From an uncultured Clostridia bacterium (GTDB taxonomy: Bacteria > Bacillota > Clostridia > Lachnospirales > CAG-274), in contig CALWSP010000014.1 of the NCBI GenBank assembly GCA_944384235.1, positions 57,524 through 121,523 of the forward strand: a stretch of 64,000 nucleotides of DNA, given 5' to 3'. The translations under genes and the position numbers were made by a program. Of the stretch, positions 17,495 through 26,001 are shown piece after piece. Below the pieces are notes generated by a model. That model had not been told where the DNA came from. It worked only from the letters and a program-made list of their open reading frames with translations, and did not search any database. The number at the start of each line of letters is the position of its first letter. Position 1 is the first letter of the stretch.

Positions 17495-18454
17495 ATGCGT
17501 GAAATTGATATTAGCTCGCAAGATGGTGGGCAAAGGTTAGATAAGTTTTTGATTAAATATTTAAACAAAGCCCCTAAGTCATTTATTTACAAAATGCTTA
17601 GAAAAAAGAACATTAAGCTAAATGACAGAAAAGCTAGTGGAGATGAAATTATTGCAAATGGAGATGTTATTAAATTATTTTTAGCTGATGAAACTATTGA
17701 AAGTTTTAGAGAAAAAAGGATTATTAAAAAAGCTAAAATTGATTTTAAAATAGTTTACGAGGACGAAAATATAATTATTTGCGACAAGCCACAAGGTTTA
17801 ATAGCTCACCCAGACAAAAAACACAAAAGCAACACATTAAACGACCAACTTATATATTATTTAACTAAAAAGGGCGAGTATGACCCAGAAAACTCTTTAG
17901 GTTTTGTGCCATCAATATGTAACAGGCTTGACTTAAACACAAGTGGTATGGTTACAATGGGCAAAAACTTAGCGGCAACTCAAGAGCTTAACAGAGGATT
18001 TAAAGACAGGTTAATAGAGAAATATTATTTGACGGTGGTTAAAGGTGTTGTGGCAAATGCTGGAATTGTGGAGGGATATCACATTAAAGATGACAAAAAT
18101 TTAGTTTCTTTAAGCGATATAGATAACGGTGGCAGTTATGTATGCACTCATTACAGACCTCTTACAAACAATGGAAAATATACTTTATTAGAAGTTAAGC
18201 TTGAAACTGGAAAATCTCATCAAATTAGAGTTTGTATGAAATATATTGGCCACCCTATAATTGGCGACAGAAAATATGGGGATAGAGAAGAAAACAGATT
18301 TTTTGTTAAAAATTATGGGTTAGACAACCAATTTTTACACAGTTATAGGCTAGTTATGAAAATGTATGACGGTTATTTAGACTATTTATATGACCAAGAG
18401 TTTATTTGCGAGTTAAGTGGCAAGTTAAAAAGGGTAAAAGAAATTTTATTTTAG
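17495..18454 (+). CDS. RluA-family pseudouridine synthase
   Basis: Converts uridines of rRNA or tRNA to pseudouridine. Residues 1-60 form an S4 RNA-binding domain (DKFLIKYL..SFIYKMLRKKNIKLN). The catalytic domain has the RluA motif NRLDLNTSG with its catalytic Asp, and the KSHQIRVCMKYIGHPIIGDRKYG segment. At 319 residues it is of RluC/RluD size, but the target site cannot be read from sequence. It begins 6 bases after recA. Confidence 0.92.
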   Translation: MREIDISSQDGGQRLDKFLIKYLNKAPKSFIYKMLRKKNIKLNDRKASGDEIIANGDVIKLFLADETIESFREKRIIKKAKIDFKIVYEDENIIICDKPQGLIAHPDKKHKSNTLNDQLIYYLTKKGEYDPENSLGFVPSICNRLDLNTSGMVTMGKNLAATQELNRGFKDRLIEKYYLTVVKGVVANAGIVEGYHIKDDKNLVSLSDIDNGGSYVCTHYRPLTNNGKYTLLEVKLETGKSHQIRVCMKYIGHPIIGDRKYGDREENRFFVKNYGLDNQFLHSYRLVMKMYDGYLDYLYDQEFICELSGKLKRVKEILF

Positions 18455-18510
18455 TGGGGAAAAGGGTTTTTTGACAGAGAAAAGCCCTTTTTTGATGGAG
18501 ATAAGTAAAA

Positions 18511-18975
18511 ATGAAAAAAATTGAAATATATACAGATGGAGCTTGTTCTAAAAACCCTGGCGAGGGTGGATATGGAATTGTGTTTTTATACAAAGGTGCT
18601 AGAAAAGAAATGAGTGCTGGGTATAAATTGACAACGAACAACCGAATGGAGATGCTTGCGGTAATTAGAGCTTTAGAGGTTTTAAAAGAGCCTTGTGACG
18701 TGACTTTATACAGCGATTCTAAATATGTTGTGGATTCTATTACCAAGGGTTGGGTTTACAACTGGAAGAAGAAAAACTGGATAAAATCTGACAAAAAGAA
18801 AGCTATAAACGTGGATTTGTGGGAAAGAATGCTTGAAATGTTAGAAAAGCATAAAGTTGAGTTTGTGTGGGTTAAAGGACACGCTAACAATGTGGAGAAC
18901 GAAAGATGTGACGAGCTTGCAAGAGAAGCTATTAAAAGTGGAAATTTATTAGAGGACGAAAATTATTGTGGATAA
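18511..18975 (+). CDS. rnhA: Ribonuclease HI
   Basis: Degrades the RNA strand of RNA-DNA hybrids. The DEDD catalytic residues are visible: Asp in YTDGACSKNPG, Glu in NRMEMLAVIRAL, Asp in LYSDSKYVV and the late Asp in NERCDELAREA. The tryptophan-rich basic handle (WVYNWKKKNWIKSDKKK) is typical of the E. coli-type enzyme. 154 residues; GGAG site before the ATG. It ends in the bidirectional terminator at 18974. Confidence 0.96.
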   Translation: MKKIEIYTDGACSKNPGEGGYGIVFLYKGARKEMSAGYKLTTNNRMEMLAVIRALEVLKEPCDVTLYSDSKYVVDSITKGWVYNWKKKNWIKSDKKKAINVDLWERMLEMLEKHKVEFVWVKGHANNVENERCDELAREAIKSGNLLEDENYCG

Positions 18976-19005
18976 AAAGGGTAGCAATTAATTGCTACCC
19001 TTTTT
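18974..19005. terminator. Bidirectional terminator, rnhA/tmcAL
   Basis: A 32-bp perfect palindrome with A-run at the left and T-run at the right separates convergent rnhA and tmcAL and overlaps both stop codons. Confidence 0.93.
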
Positions 19006-20149
19006 ATTTAATTACAACAGGTGTTGTGTATTCAAGACCTTTTTTATTTTTATGCACAAGGTTATAAATGTCTGTGGATAAAATTTCTTTTTGCAAAAGG
19101 GTTTCATTTTCTTTTACATTTATTAAAACAGGAAGTGTTGCCTTTTTTGTTAGCTCAGTTAGAAGATACTTTTTATCTTTTTTAAAGCCTAAAATCCTTA
19201 TATACTGAGGGTTTTTATTTTGGTCTGATTTTTTTATGTTTAAAAGAATGTGAACAATTGCTTTTTGAAGTTTTGTGTAGGTATATCTTTTAGTTTTTAT
19301 TTTAGAAAGTAATTCACTAATTGTGGCAAAGTCTGTGGATAAAATTCTATTTTCTATTCCTTCTGTAACATCTGCAAATGTTGATAAATCTGACTTTGAT
19401 GTGGTTAGCAAAATATATTTTAAAATATCTGTATAATCATCAAGGGTTTTTATGTTTAGATTATTAAAAAAGTGTTTACAATTTTCAGGCATTGAGTTAT
19501 AAACGATTTCATCATTATTTAAAAGAGCTTGTCTAATTGATGTTGCAGAGGATATTTCACCAGACAAAGTTGACTGGTTATATTTAGAAACAACTCTTTT
19601 AACTGTTAAAGGTTTAATTTTACTATTTATTTGTTTTAGCGAACGTACATATTCTAGAGCTAAAATGTTATTTGACTGGCTTAGAAAGCTAAGGTCTTGG
19701 TTTAAATATATTTCTAGAGCTTTATTTCTTGAGGCTGGATAGGAAAGACCTTGTGAAAGAAAGTTTTTTAAAAGGGTTTTAAACTCCTCTGGCTCATTGT
19801 TTAAGATATCTGCTATATTATTAAAAATATCTGTTTGACCATATTCACTTCCAAAGGACAGGTGGCTTATTATATTTGTTTTATCTAAAATTTGAACAGC
19901 TCCTTTTGAAAATACATCTGCTGAGGCTGTGGCATATTCTACTGGCAATTCTATTACCATAGAAACACCGTTTTGTAGAGCCATTTCTGTTCTTATATGT
20001 TTTTCTAAGATAGATGGTTCTCCTCTTTGAACGAAATTTCCACTCATTATTACAACTATGTCATCGTTTTTAATTTTTAATGTATTTTCGATATGATATT
20101 TATGTCCTTTATGGAATGGATTATATTCTGCAATTATTCCTATTGCCAT
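19004..20149 (-). CDS. tmcAL: tRNA(Met) cytidine acetate ligase (TmcAL/YlbM)
   Basis: Uses acetate and ATP to make N4-acetylcytidine at the wobble base of elongator tRNA-Met. The nucleotidyltransferase start IIAEYNPFHKGHKYH (HxGH motif) and the SGNFVQRGEPSI segment are family hallmarks; 381 residues is normal. The ATG follows GGAGGTAATTT. Its use of free acetate is apt beside pta-ackA, although the two are separately promoted and the link is only positional. Promoter at 20184-20212 on the minus strand. Confidence 0.93.
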   Translation of the reverse strand: MAIGIIAEYNPFHKGHKYHIENTLKIKNDDIVVIMSGNFVQRGEPSILEKHIRTEMALQNGVSMVIELPVEYATASADVFSKGAVQILDKTNIISHLSFGSEYGQTDIFNNIADILNNEPEEFKTLLKNFLSQGLSYPASRNKALEIYLNQDLSFLSQSNNILALEYVRSLKQINSKIKPLTVKRVVSKYNQSTLSGEISSATSIRQALLNNDEIVYNSMPENCKHFFNNLNIKTLDDYTDILKYILLTTSKSDLSTFADVTEGIENRILSTDFATISELLSKIKTKRYTYTKLQKAIVHILLNIKKSDQNKNPQYIRILGFKKDKKYLLTELTKKATLPVLINVKENETLLQKEILSTDIYNLVHKNKKGLEYTTPVVIK

Positions 20150-20183
20150 AAATTACCTCCAAAAAGTTTTTTTAGTTAAAGAT

Positions 20184-20212
20184 AGTATAGCAAAAATAAA
20201 AAAAAATTACAA
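20184..20212 (-). promoter_or_regulatory. tmcAL promoter
   Basis: On the minus strand TTGTAA (20207-20212), 17-bp spacer, TATACT (20184-20189). Confidence 0.6.
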
Positions 20213-20228
20213 TTTTTAAAAAAATATG

Positions 20229-20256
20229 TTGTGAAATTCTAACATTGTGATATAAT
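20229..20256 (+). promoter_or_regulatory. pta-ackA promoter
   Basis: TTGTGA (20229-20234), 16-bp spacer and TATAAT (20251-20256), about 55 bases before the pta start. Confidence 0.6.
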
Positions 20257-20312
20257 TAAGCTAGAAAAGAGTGCATACTCTTATTATTTATTTGTGTGAA
20301 AGGAGAAAGATT

Positions 20313-21311
20313 ATGAGTATTATGGACAGCCTTAAGGCTAAAGCTAAAGCAGATAAGAAAACTATTGTTTTGCCTGAGTCTATGGACAAAAGAATTTATG
20401 CTGCTACTGAGCAAATTTTAAGAGAGGGTATTGCTAATATTGTTATTATTGGTACTCCTGAGGAAGTTGCTGAAAATAGTAAGGGTTATGATATTACTGG
20501 CGCAACTATTGTTGACCCATTTACTGACCCTAACAGACAAAAATATATTGACAAATTTGTTGAATTAAGAGGAAAGAAAGGCGTTACTGCTGAATCTGCT
20601 GAAAAGATGATGACAGAAGATTATATGTATTATGCTTGCCTTATGTGCAAGTGTGGCGACGCTGATGGTGCTGTTTCTGGTGCTTGTCATTCAACTGGTA
20701 ACACAATTCGTCCAGCTTTACAGCTTTTAAAGACTAAGCCTGGCATTAGTTCTGTTTCTGGTTTCTTCCTTATGGAAGTTCCTAACTGTGAGTTTGGCGA
20801 CAACGGTCTTTTTGTTTTTGCTGACTGTGCTGTGAACCCAGACCTTGATTCTGAAAAGCTTGCTGAAATTGCAGGGCTTTCTGCTGAATCTTTTAAGATG
20901 TTTACTGGTGGCGAGCCTAGAGTTGCTATGCTTTCTTACTCTACTATGGGTAGTGCTAAACACGACGATGTTACTAAGGTTTCTGAGGCTGTGAAGATTG
21001 CTAAGGAAAAATTCCCTGACATTGCTCTTGATGGCGAATTACAGCTTGACGCTGCTTTAGTTCCTAGTGTTGGTGAGCTTAAAGCTCCAGATAGCAAGGT
21101 TGCTGGCCACGCTAACACTTTAGTTTTTCCTAGCCTTGAAGCAGGCAACATTGGCTACAAGTTAGTTCAAAGATTAGCTAAGGCTGAAGCATATGGTCCT
21201 GTTTTACAAGGTCTTTCTATGCCTGTTAACGACCTTTCAAGAGGTTGTTTTGCTGAGGACATAGTTGGTGTTGTTGCAATGACTGCTGTTCAAGCGCAGT
21301 TATCTAAGTAA
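20313..21311 (+). CDS. pta: Phosphate acetyltransferase
   Basis: Converts acetyl-CoA and phosphate to acetyl phosphate. The short (332-residue) form without the N-terminal regulatory domains is seen, as in clostridia. It starts at the ATG of 20313 after AAGGAGAA; in-frame upstream codons would overlap the leader. Conserved VLPESMDKR at the N terminus and the C-terminal GLSMPVNDLSRGC. ackA follows after 22 bases, so the pair makes ATP by substrate-level phosphorylation during fermentation. Confidence 0.96.
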   Translation: MSIMDSLKAKAKADKKTIVLPESMDKRIYAATEQILREGIANIVIIGTPEEVAENSKGYDITGATIVDPFTDPNRQKYIDKFVELRGKKGVTAESAEKMMTEDYMYYACLMCKCGDADGAVSGACHSTGNTIRPALQLLKTKPGISSVSGFFLMEVPNCEFGDNGLFVFADCAVNPDLDSEKLAEIAGLSAESFKMFTGGEPRVAMLSYSTMGSAKHDDVTKVSEAVKIAKEKFPDIALDGELQLDAALVPSVGELKAPDSKVAGHANTLVFPSLEAGNIGYKLVQRLAKAEAYGPVLQGLSMPVNDLSRGCFAEDIVGVVAMTAVQAQLSK

Positions 21312-21333
21312 TAAATTTTAAGGAGTTAGTTTT

Positions 21334-22524
21334 ATGAAAATTTTAGTTATTAATTGCGGTAGTTCTTCATTAAAATTCCAGTTATACAATATGGATAACA
21401 ATGAAGTTTTAGCTAAAGGTCTTGTTGAAAGAATTGGTATTGAAGGTTCTAACCTTCAGTATTCTCCAAAGGGTATGGACAAAATTGTTATTGAAACTCC
21501 ATTACCTAACCACGACGAGGCTATTAAGCTTGTTATGGACAAGCTTGTTGACCCTGAGTGTGGTGTTATTTCTGACCTTAGCGAAATTAATGGTGTAGGC
21601 CACAGAGTTGTTCACGGCAGCAAGTACTTTACTGAATCTTGTGTTGTTACTGAAGATGTTATGGAAAAGCTTAACAAGTGTGTTGATTTAGCTCCATTAC
21701 ATAACCCTGCAAACATTATGGGTATTAAGGCTTGTGAAAAACTTATGCCTGGTGTTAAGAATGTTGTTGTTTTTGACACTGCTTTCCACCAAACTATGCC
21801 AGCTAAAGCTTATATGTATGCTTTACCTTATGAATATTATGAGAAGTATGACATTAGAAAGTATGGTTTCCACGGAACTAGCCACAGATATGTTTCTAAG
21901 CAAGCTATTGAAATGCTTGGCAACCCTGAGCATAGCAAAATTATTACTTGCCATTTAGGTAACGGTTCTTCTATTGCTGCTGTTAAAGACGGCAAGGTTA
22001 TTGACACAACTATGGGCTTTACTCCTCTTGCTGGTTTTGAGATGGGTACAAGATGTGGTGATATTGACCCTGCTATTGTTCCTTACATTATGAAGAAGGA
22101 AAACCTTACTCCAGATGAAGTTGACAACATTATGAACAAAAAATCTGGTTTATTAGGTGTTACTGGAAAGTCTAGCGACTTTAGAGATGCTGAGGCTGCT
22201 ATGAACGAGGGTGATGAAAGAGCTAAGCTTGCTCTTGATATGTTTAGATATCAAATTGCTAAGTTTATTGGTTCTTACGTTGTAGCTCTTGGTGGCTGTG
22301 ATGCTATTGTGTTTACTGCTGGTATTGGAGAGAACAACGGTGGCCACAGAGCTGCTATTTGTGAGTATCTTTCTTTCCTTGGCCTTGAAGTTGACGCAGA
22401 AAAGAACAAGCTTCGTGGTTCTAACATTGAATTTAGTACAGCTAACAGCAAAGTTAAGGCTTTCATTATTCCAACTGACGAGGAATTAATGATTGCTCAG
22501 GATACTATGGAATTATTAAAGTAA
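21334..22524 (+). CDS. ackA: Acetate kinase
   Basis: Transfers phosphate from acetyl phosphate to ADP. N-terminal [13 protein letters not shown], the central [12 protein letters not shown] and HLGNGSS, and the C-terminal GENN-containing ATPase-fold motifs are all typical; 396 residues. The second gene of the pta-ackA operon. No hairpin terminator lies after it; the yceD promoter begins only 11 bases past the stop. Confidence 0.97.
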   Translation: MKILVINCGSSSLKFQLYNMDNNEVLAKGLVERIGIEGSNLQYSPKGMDKIVIETPLPNHDEAIKLVMDKLVDPECGVISDLSEINGVGHRVVHGSKYFTESCVVTEDVMEKLNKCVDLAPLHNPANIMGIKACEKLMPGVKNVVVFDTAFHQTMPAKAYMYALPYEYYEKYDIRKYGFHGTSHRYVSKQAIEMLGNPEHSKIITCHLGNGSSIAAVKDGKVIDTTMGFTPLAGFEMGTRCGDIDPAIVPYIMKKENLTPDEVDNIMNKKSGLLGVTGKSSDFRDAEAAMNEGDERAKLALDMFRYQIAKFIGSYVVALGGCDAIVFTAGIGENNGGHRAAICEYLSFLGLEVDAEKNKLRGSNIEFSTANSKVKAFIIPTDEELMIAQDTMELLK

Positions 22525-22535
22525 TTAAAAAATAC

Positions 22536-22564
22536 TTGACAAAAAATAATCTTAATGTTATAAT
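22536..22564 (+). promoter_or_regulatory. yceD-rpmF promoter
   Basis: Perfect TTGACA (22536-22541), 17-bp spacer, perfect TATAAT (22559-22564). It feeds a structured leader of about 70 bases. Confidence 0.88.
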
Positions 22565-22570
22565 ATCAGT

Positions 22571-22643
22571 TGATATGTTATCAGGTTGTATTGCCTGATA
22601 ATTCGGAATAGGCTAACTATTCCTGCGGAACAGGAGTGTTATT
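22571..22643 (+). promoter_or_regulatory. Structured mRNA leader of yceD-rpmF, possible autoregulatory element
   Basis: Three stems are seen: an 8-bp perfect stem (22578-22585 with 22594-22601), a 7-bp perfect stem (22605-22611 with 22617-22623) and a short stem (22621-22625 with 22631-22635) whose right arm contains the AGGAG ribosome-binding site. The second and third stems share bases 22621-22623, so they exclude each other and could switch translation. I do not recognise it as a named leader class. Regulation by L32 or YceD is a guess from position. Confidence 0.55.
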
Positions 22644-23123
22644 ATGCTTATTGATGTTAAATATCTTGCAGATAAGAGAGAAGAATTTCATTTTTGTGAA
22701 AAAATTGAGCTTCCTCGTGGCAACTATATGATGGATATTGTGGCTGATGTGACTGGTGTAGTTTTTCGTCGTGATTTAAGTTATGTAGTTGAATGTAAGG
22801 TTAAGACGGTTTTGAATTTGAATTGTGACTTATGTCTTAGCTCTTTTGAAACCAAACTTGATTTTGATATGGACGAGATTTTTGCTGAAGAAGTTTCTCC
22901 AGAAGAAGAGATTTGGGAGCTTTCAGATAAGACGATTGATTTAATGCCGGCTGTCATAGCTAACATCATACTTAATCTGCCTATGCAGGTTCTGTGTTCC
23001 GATGAGTGTAAGGGCTTATGCCCTAAGTGCGGTCATAACTTAAATGACGGCGATTGTGGCTGTGACAGGGGTTACATTAATCCACAATTTGAAAAGTTGT
23101 TAACTCTTTTTAATGATGATTAA
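22644..23123 (+). CDS. yceD: YceD/DUF177 family protein
   Basis: A 159-residue acidic protein of the DUF177 family, which is encoded next to rpmF in most bacteria and is linked to 23S rRNA processing and ribosome assembly (plants and bacteria), without a defined reaction. Visible features are CDLCLSSFETKL in the first half and a C-terminal cluster CSDECKGLCPKCGHNLNDGDCGC, with enough cysteines to bind a metal. It starts at the ATG of 22644 after CAGGAG. rpmF follows after 31 bases with its own GGAGG. Confidence 0.93.
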   Translation: MLIDVKYLADKREEFHFCEKIELPRGNYMMDIVADVTGVVFRRDLSYVVECKVKTVLNLNCDLCLSSFETKLDFDMDEIFAEEVSPEEEIWELSDKTIDLMPAVIANIILNLPMQVLCSDECKGLCPKCGHNLNDGDCGCDRGYINPQFEKLLTLFNDD

Positions 23124-23154
23124 TTGAATTATAAAATCAAGGAGGTGTATAGAA

Positions 23155-23337
23155 ATGTCAATTTGTCCTAAGGGTAAGATGTCTAAGTCTAAGAGAGATA
23201 AGAGAAAGGCTCAGAGCTGGAAAATTGCTACTCCAACATTAGTTGCTTGTAGTAAATGTGGTGAGCTTATGATGCCTCATAGAGTTTGCAAGAGCTGTGG
23301 TTCTTACAACAAGAAGTCAATCGTAGCAGTAGACTAA
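23155..23337 (+). CDS. rpmF: 50S ribosomal protein L32
   Basis: 60-residue zinc-ribbon ribosomal protein. The Zn ligands are C32/C35 and C45/C48 (CSKCGELMMPHRVCKSCG). The N terminus has the Lys/Ser/Arg-rich KMSKSKRDKRKA segment that enters the ribosome. The start follows a strong AAGGAGGTG. Co-transcribed with yceD and closed by the hairpin at 23357. Confidence 0.97.
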   Translation: MSICPKGKMSKSKRDKRKAQSWKIATPTLVACSKCGELMMPHRVCKSCGSYNKKSIVAVD

Positions 23338-23356
23338 TTATTAATTTAAATAAATT

Positions 23357-23387
23357 AAGCTGTGTATTTTTAAATGCACAGCTTTTT
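23357..23387 (+). terminator. Terminator of yceD-rpmF
   Basis: A 13-bp stem with one G-T pair (23357-23369 with 23372-23384), followed by a short T-run. Confidence 0.85.
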
Positions 23388-23454
23388 ATTATGCAATTTT
23401 ATATTTTAATTAAGATTTAAAAAATATTAAAAATAGTTGAATTTAAAAAAAGAA

Positions 23455-23483
23455 TTGCAAAAAAAATAAGCCAAAAATGGCTT
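23455..23483 (-). terminator. Terminator of the tRNA-Thr gene
   Basis: On the minus strand the 6-bp stem AAGCCA/TGGCTT (23468-23483) is followed by a long T-run (plus-strand A-run 23458-23466), about 20 bases past the tRNA 3' end. Confidence 0.8.
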
Positions 23484-23502
23484 AAACAGGGAGAAAGATT
23501 GA

Positions 23503-23575
23503 AGCTGATAACGGGAGTTGAACCCGTGGCCTCAGCACTACCAATGCTGCGCTCTACCTCCTGAGCTATATCAGC
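23503..23575 (-). tRNA. tRNA-Thr (anticodon GGU)
   Basis: A complete cloverleaf on the minus strand: acceptor GCTGATA/TATCAGC, D-arm GCTC/GAGC, anticodon stem CAGCA/TGCTG with loop TTGGTAG (anticodon GGT, reading ACC/ACU), and T-arm ACGGG/CCCGT with TTCAACT loop. CCA is not encoded; the discriminator is U. It is a single tRNA gene with its own terminator, convergent with rpmF. Confidence 0.95.
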
Positions 23576-23871
23576 GTATATAATAAATATACTAAAAAAA
23601 ATTTAAAGTGTCAAGAAAGAATTAGATAAAGTTAGCTATGAGATGTTAAAAAGAGGTACTTTTAGTTTTAAAATTATAATAAATTGTTATTATTTTTTGT
23701 ACACAAAAAAGATTGTATTATTTGCTTTATAAATTTTTGAAAAAGGCAAAAAATGTCGAATAGATTAAGGTTTGATTGAATTGTTTTTAATATTTATAAA
23801 GGTATAAAAATTATTTTACAAATTCGTCATAAAAAATTTTAAAAAAGTCAAAAAAATAGTATTATTAACTA
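23576..23871. other. AT-rich non-coding stretch between tRNA-Thr and the mraZ promoter
   Basis: About 300 bases with no convincing open reading frame, repeat or RNA. The tRNA promoter should lie near its left end on the minus strand, but I could not assign it with confidence. Nothing else was seen. Confidence 0.5.
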
Positions 23872-23900
23872 TTGAAATTTTGGCTTAAATAGTGTAAAAT
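23872..23900 (+). promoter_or_regulatory. mraZ/dcw promoter
   Basis: TTGAAA (23872-23877), 17-bp spacer, TAAAAT (23895-23900). The predicted transcription start, about base 23907, coincides with the first MraZ-type repeat. Confidence 0.75.
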
Positions 23901-23906
23901 TATTGT

Positions 23907-23936
23907 AAAGTGGTTTAAAGTGGTTTATTGTGGTTT
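23907..23936 (+). promoter_or_regulatory. Triple MraZ operator
   Basis: Three head-to-tail 10-bp units (AAAGTGGTTT twice, then ATTGTGGTTT) with exact 10-bp spacing. MraZ proteins of other bacteria bind direct repeats containing GTGG/TGGG in the dcw promoter, with AAAGTG-type boxes at about 10-bp period in Mollicutes. The position at the predicted start site fits autorepression of the cluster. Binding is inferred. Confidence 0.8.
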
Positions 23937-23962
23937 GTTATATCGTTAAAGGGGCGATAGGT

Positions 23963-24391
23963 ATATTTATAGGAGAGTATATTCATAGTATTGATTCAAA
24001 AGGTAGAATTATTGTTCCTTCAAAATTTAGAGATGAACTAGGGAAAGTTTTTGTTATTAGCCAAGAGTTAGACAATTGTCTTGGTATATACACTTTAAGC
24101 AAGTGGGAGGAGCTTGTTGAGAAGTTAAACAAGCTACCAGCAACAAACAGACAGGCAAACGCATATAAAAGATTTAAACTATCTTCTGCCTTTGAGTGTG
24201 AGATTGACAAAAATGGCAGAATATTAATTCCTAGCAAGTTAAGAGAGTTTGCTTTTTTGGAAAAGGAAGTTATAATTATTGGCAATGGTGACAGAGTTGA
24301 AGTTTGGGACAAGGCTTGTTGGGACAAGTATAACGAGGCATATGATTTTGATGAAAATTGTTTAAATATGTTAAGTGAACTTGGAATTTGA
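23963..24391 (+). CDS. mraZ: Transcriptional regulator MraZ, apparent non-canonical AUA start
   Basis: Double SpoVT/AbrB-fold DNA-binding protein that controls the dcw cluster. The family N terminus is M-F-I-G-E-Y; here the codon in the start position is ATA (23963), reading [22 protein letters not shown], with AAGGGG 8 bases upstream. This gives 142 residues, matching the usual 143. The only upstream alternative is GTG at 23930, which would add 11 atypical residues, has no ribosome-binding site and lies inside the third operator repeat. The second repeat motif [15 protein letters not shown] marks the other half of the fold. The start choice is uncertain; the gene identity is not. Confidence 0.9.
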   Translation: MFIGEYIHSIDSKGRIIVPSKFRDELGKVFVISQELDNCLGIYTLSKWEELVEKLNKLPATNRQANAYKRFKLSSAFECEIDKNGRILIPSKLREFAFLEKEVIIIGNGDRVEVWDKACWDKYNEAYDFDENCLNMLSELGI

Positions 24392-24408
24392 AAAAAGGAT
24401 TTGAGAAA

Positions 24409-25347
24409 ATGAATTTTGAACATATACCAGTTTTATTAAATGAGTGTATAGATGGATTAGACATTAAGGAAGATGGATTATACATAGATTGCACTTTAGG
24501 TGGTGCAGGACATTCTAGCCATATTATTGAAAAATTAAGCGAAAAAGGCAGATTAATTGGAATAGACCAAGACGAAAATGCTATTAAGGCCGCAACAAAA
24601 AGACTTGAAAAATATGATAATTTTGAGGCTGTTAGAGATAATTTTTCTAACATTGAAAACATTGCAAATTTAATTGGCCTTTCAGAAGAAAGCGTTGATG
24701 GTTTTTTATTAGACCTTGGAGTTTCTTCTCATCAATTAGATGAGGCAGAAAGAGGGTTTTCATATAATTATGATGCCCCTTTAGATATGAGAATGGACCA
24801 GAGGAAAGGGTTTTCTGCTTATGATGTTGTAAACGAGTATTCTAAAGACGAGCTTTTTCGTGTTATAGCTGAATATGGCGAAGAAAGATGGGCTAAAAGA
24901 ATTGCCGAATTTATTGTTGAAGAAAGAAGAAAAAAGCCTATTGAAACAACTTTTGAGTTAGTTTCTGTTATTAAAAAAGCTGTTCCAAAGGGGGCAAGAG
25001 CTGATGGGCCTCACCCTGCAAAAAGAACATTTCAAGCAATTAGAATTGAAGTGAACAACGAACTTGGTATTTTAGAGGGCACAATTCAAAGTATGGTTAA
25101 ATACTTAAAGCCTAAGGGAAGAATTTGTGTTATTACTTTTCATTCTTTAGAAGATAGAATAATTAAAAATGTTTTTAGAAATTTAGAAAATCCTTGCACT
25201 TGCCCGAGGGAATTTCCTGTTTGTGTTTGTGGAAACAAAAAGCAAGTTAAAGTTATTACTAGAAAGCCTATTTTACCTAGTGAAAACGAGCTAGAATACA
25301 ACAGAAGGGCACACAGTGCAAAATTGAGGATAATAGAAAAAATATAA
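24409..25347 (+). CDS. rsmH: 16S rRNA (cytosine1402-N4)-methyltransferase RsmH
   Basis: Methylates C1402 of 16S rRNA in the decoding site. The N terminus [18 protein letters not shown] motif [15 protein letters not shown] and [20 protein letters not shown] are family signatures; the C-terminal CxC/CxCG cluster ([15 protein letters not shown]) is also usual. The ATG at 24409 is chosen over a TTG at 24388 that overlaps the mraZ stop, because it restores the family N terminus and a 312-residue length. Second gene of the dcw cluster. Confidence 0.95.
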   Translation: MNFEHIPVLLNECIDGLDIKEDGLYIDCTLGGAGHSSHIIEKLSEKGRLIGIDQDENAIKAATKRLEKYDNFEAVRDNFSNIENIANLIGLSEESVDGFLLDLGVSSHQLDEAERGFSYNYDAPLDMRMDQRKGFSAYDVVNEYSKDELFRVIAEYGEERWAKRIAEFIVEERRKKPIETTFELVSVIKKAVPKGARADGPHPAKRTFQAIRIEVNNELGILEGTIQSMVKYLKPKGRICVITFHSLEDRIIKNVFRNLENPCTCPREFPVCVCGNKKQVKVITRKPILPSENELEYNRRAHSAKLRIIEKI

Positions 25348-25362
25348 CAAGGGGGTAGCTGC

Positions 25363-25989
25363 GTGAAATCTAACAAGGGTAGTCAAAACAGGCGACCAAA
25401 TAGCTACAATACAACTGCATCAAGAAATCATAGCAGTAATATCCAAAGAAATAAATATAATAACAATTCAAGGCGTAGTGGTGTGAGTAGAAACACTTAT
25501 TATGGCAACTACAACAACGACTCTCTTGCTAGGGATTTTTATTATGGTAAAAACCAAGGATATCAAGGGAGAAATGTTAGAAACGGAAATATGAGGAAAA
25601 GAGAAAGTAGCCAAGCAACTAGGCAACTTAATATGCCTAAGACAATTATAACTATTTTAATGTGTTTTTCTCTTTTATTATGTTTACTTTGTTTTAGCGC
25701 AATAAACAGCAAGTATAGAACTGATATAGCTTTAAAGCAGGCTGAACTTTCTGAAATTATGTCAGAAAATCAATATCTTCAAACTAGTTTGAAAGAAAAT
25801 ATTGATTTAAACAAAATAGCTAAAGAGGCTGTGAAGTTAGGTTTACAAAAGCCTCAAGCATACCAAATTACAGAAGTGGAAGTTCCTAACGAAAGCTATA
25901 CAGTTCAGTATGACACAGAAATTGAGCAACAAAGTGACAATATTATTGATTTTTTTGTGAAAATAATCAAAGAGAAATTTTTGATATAA
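25363..25989 (+). CDS. ftsL: FtsL-like cell division protein with long Asn/Arg-rich N-terminal tail
   Basis: A bitopic membrane protein of 208 residues, unusually long for FtsL (typically 100-130). One membrane segment lies at about residues 94-112, followed by a short coiled coil (about 113-150) typical of FtsL/DivIC. The first 90 residues are a low-complexity, basic tail rich in Asn, Arg, Ser, Tyr and Gly, on the cytoplasmic side. The GTG start at 25363 follows AGGGGG. Position between rsmH and the division PBP identifies it; sequence similarity of FtsL is always low. The tail is discussed under findings. Confidence 0.8.
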   Translation: MKSNKGSQNRRPNSYNTTASRNHSSNIQRNKYNNNSRRSGVSRNTYYGNYNNDSLARDFYYGKNQGYQGRNVRNGNMRKRESSQATRQLNMPKTIITILMCFSLLLCLLCFSAINSKYRTDIALKQAELSEIMSENQYLQTSLKENIDLNKIAKEAVKLGLQKPQAYQITEVEVPNESYTVQYDTEIEQQSDNIIDFFVKIIKEKFLI

Positions 25990-26001
25990 AGGAATGAGGT
26001 T

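Noticed and set aside
23930..23962. GTG at 23930 as mraZ start
   Set aside because: It has no ribosome-binding site, overlaps the third operator repeat and adds 11 residues not found in the family.
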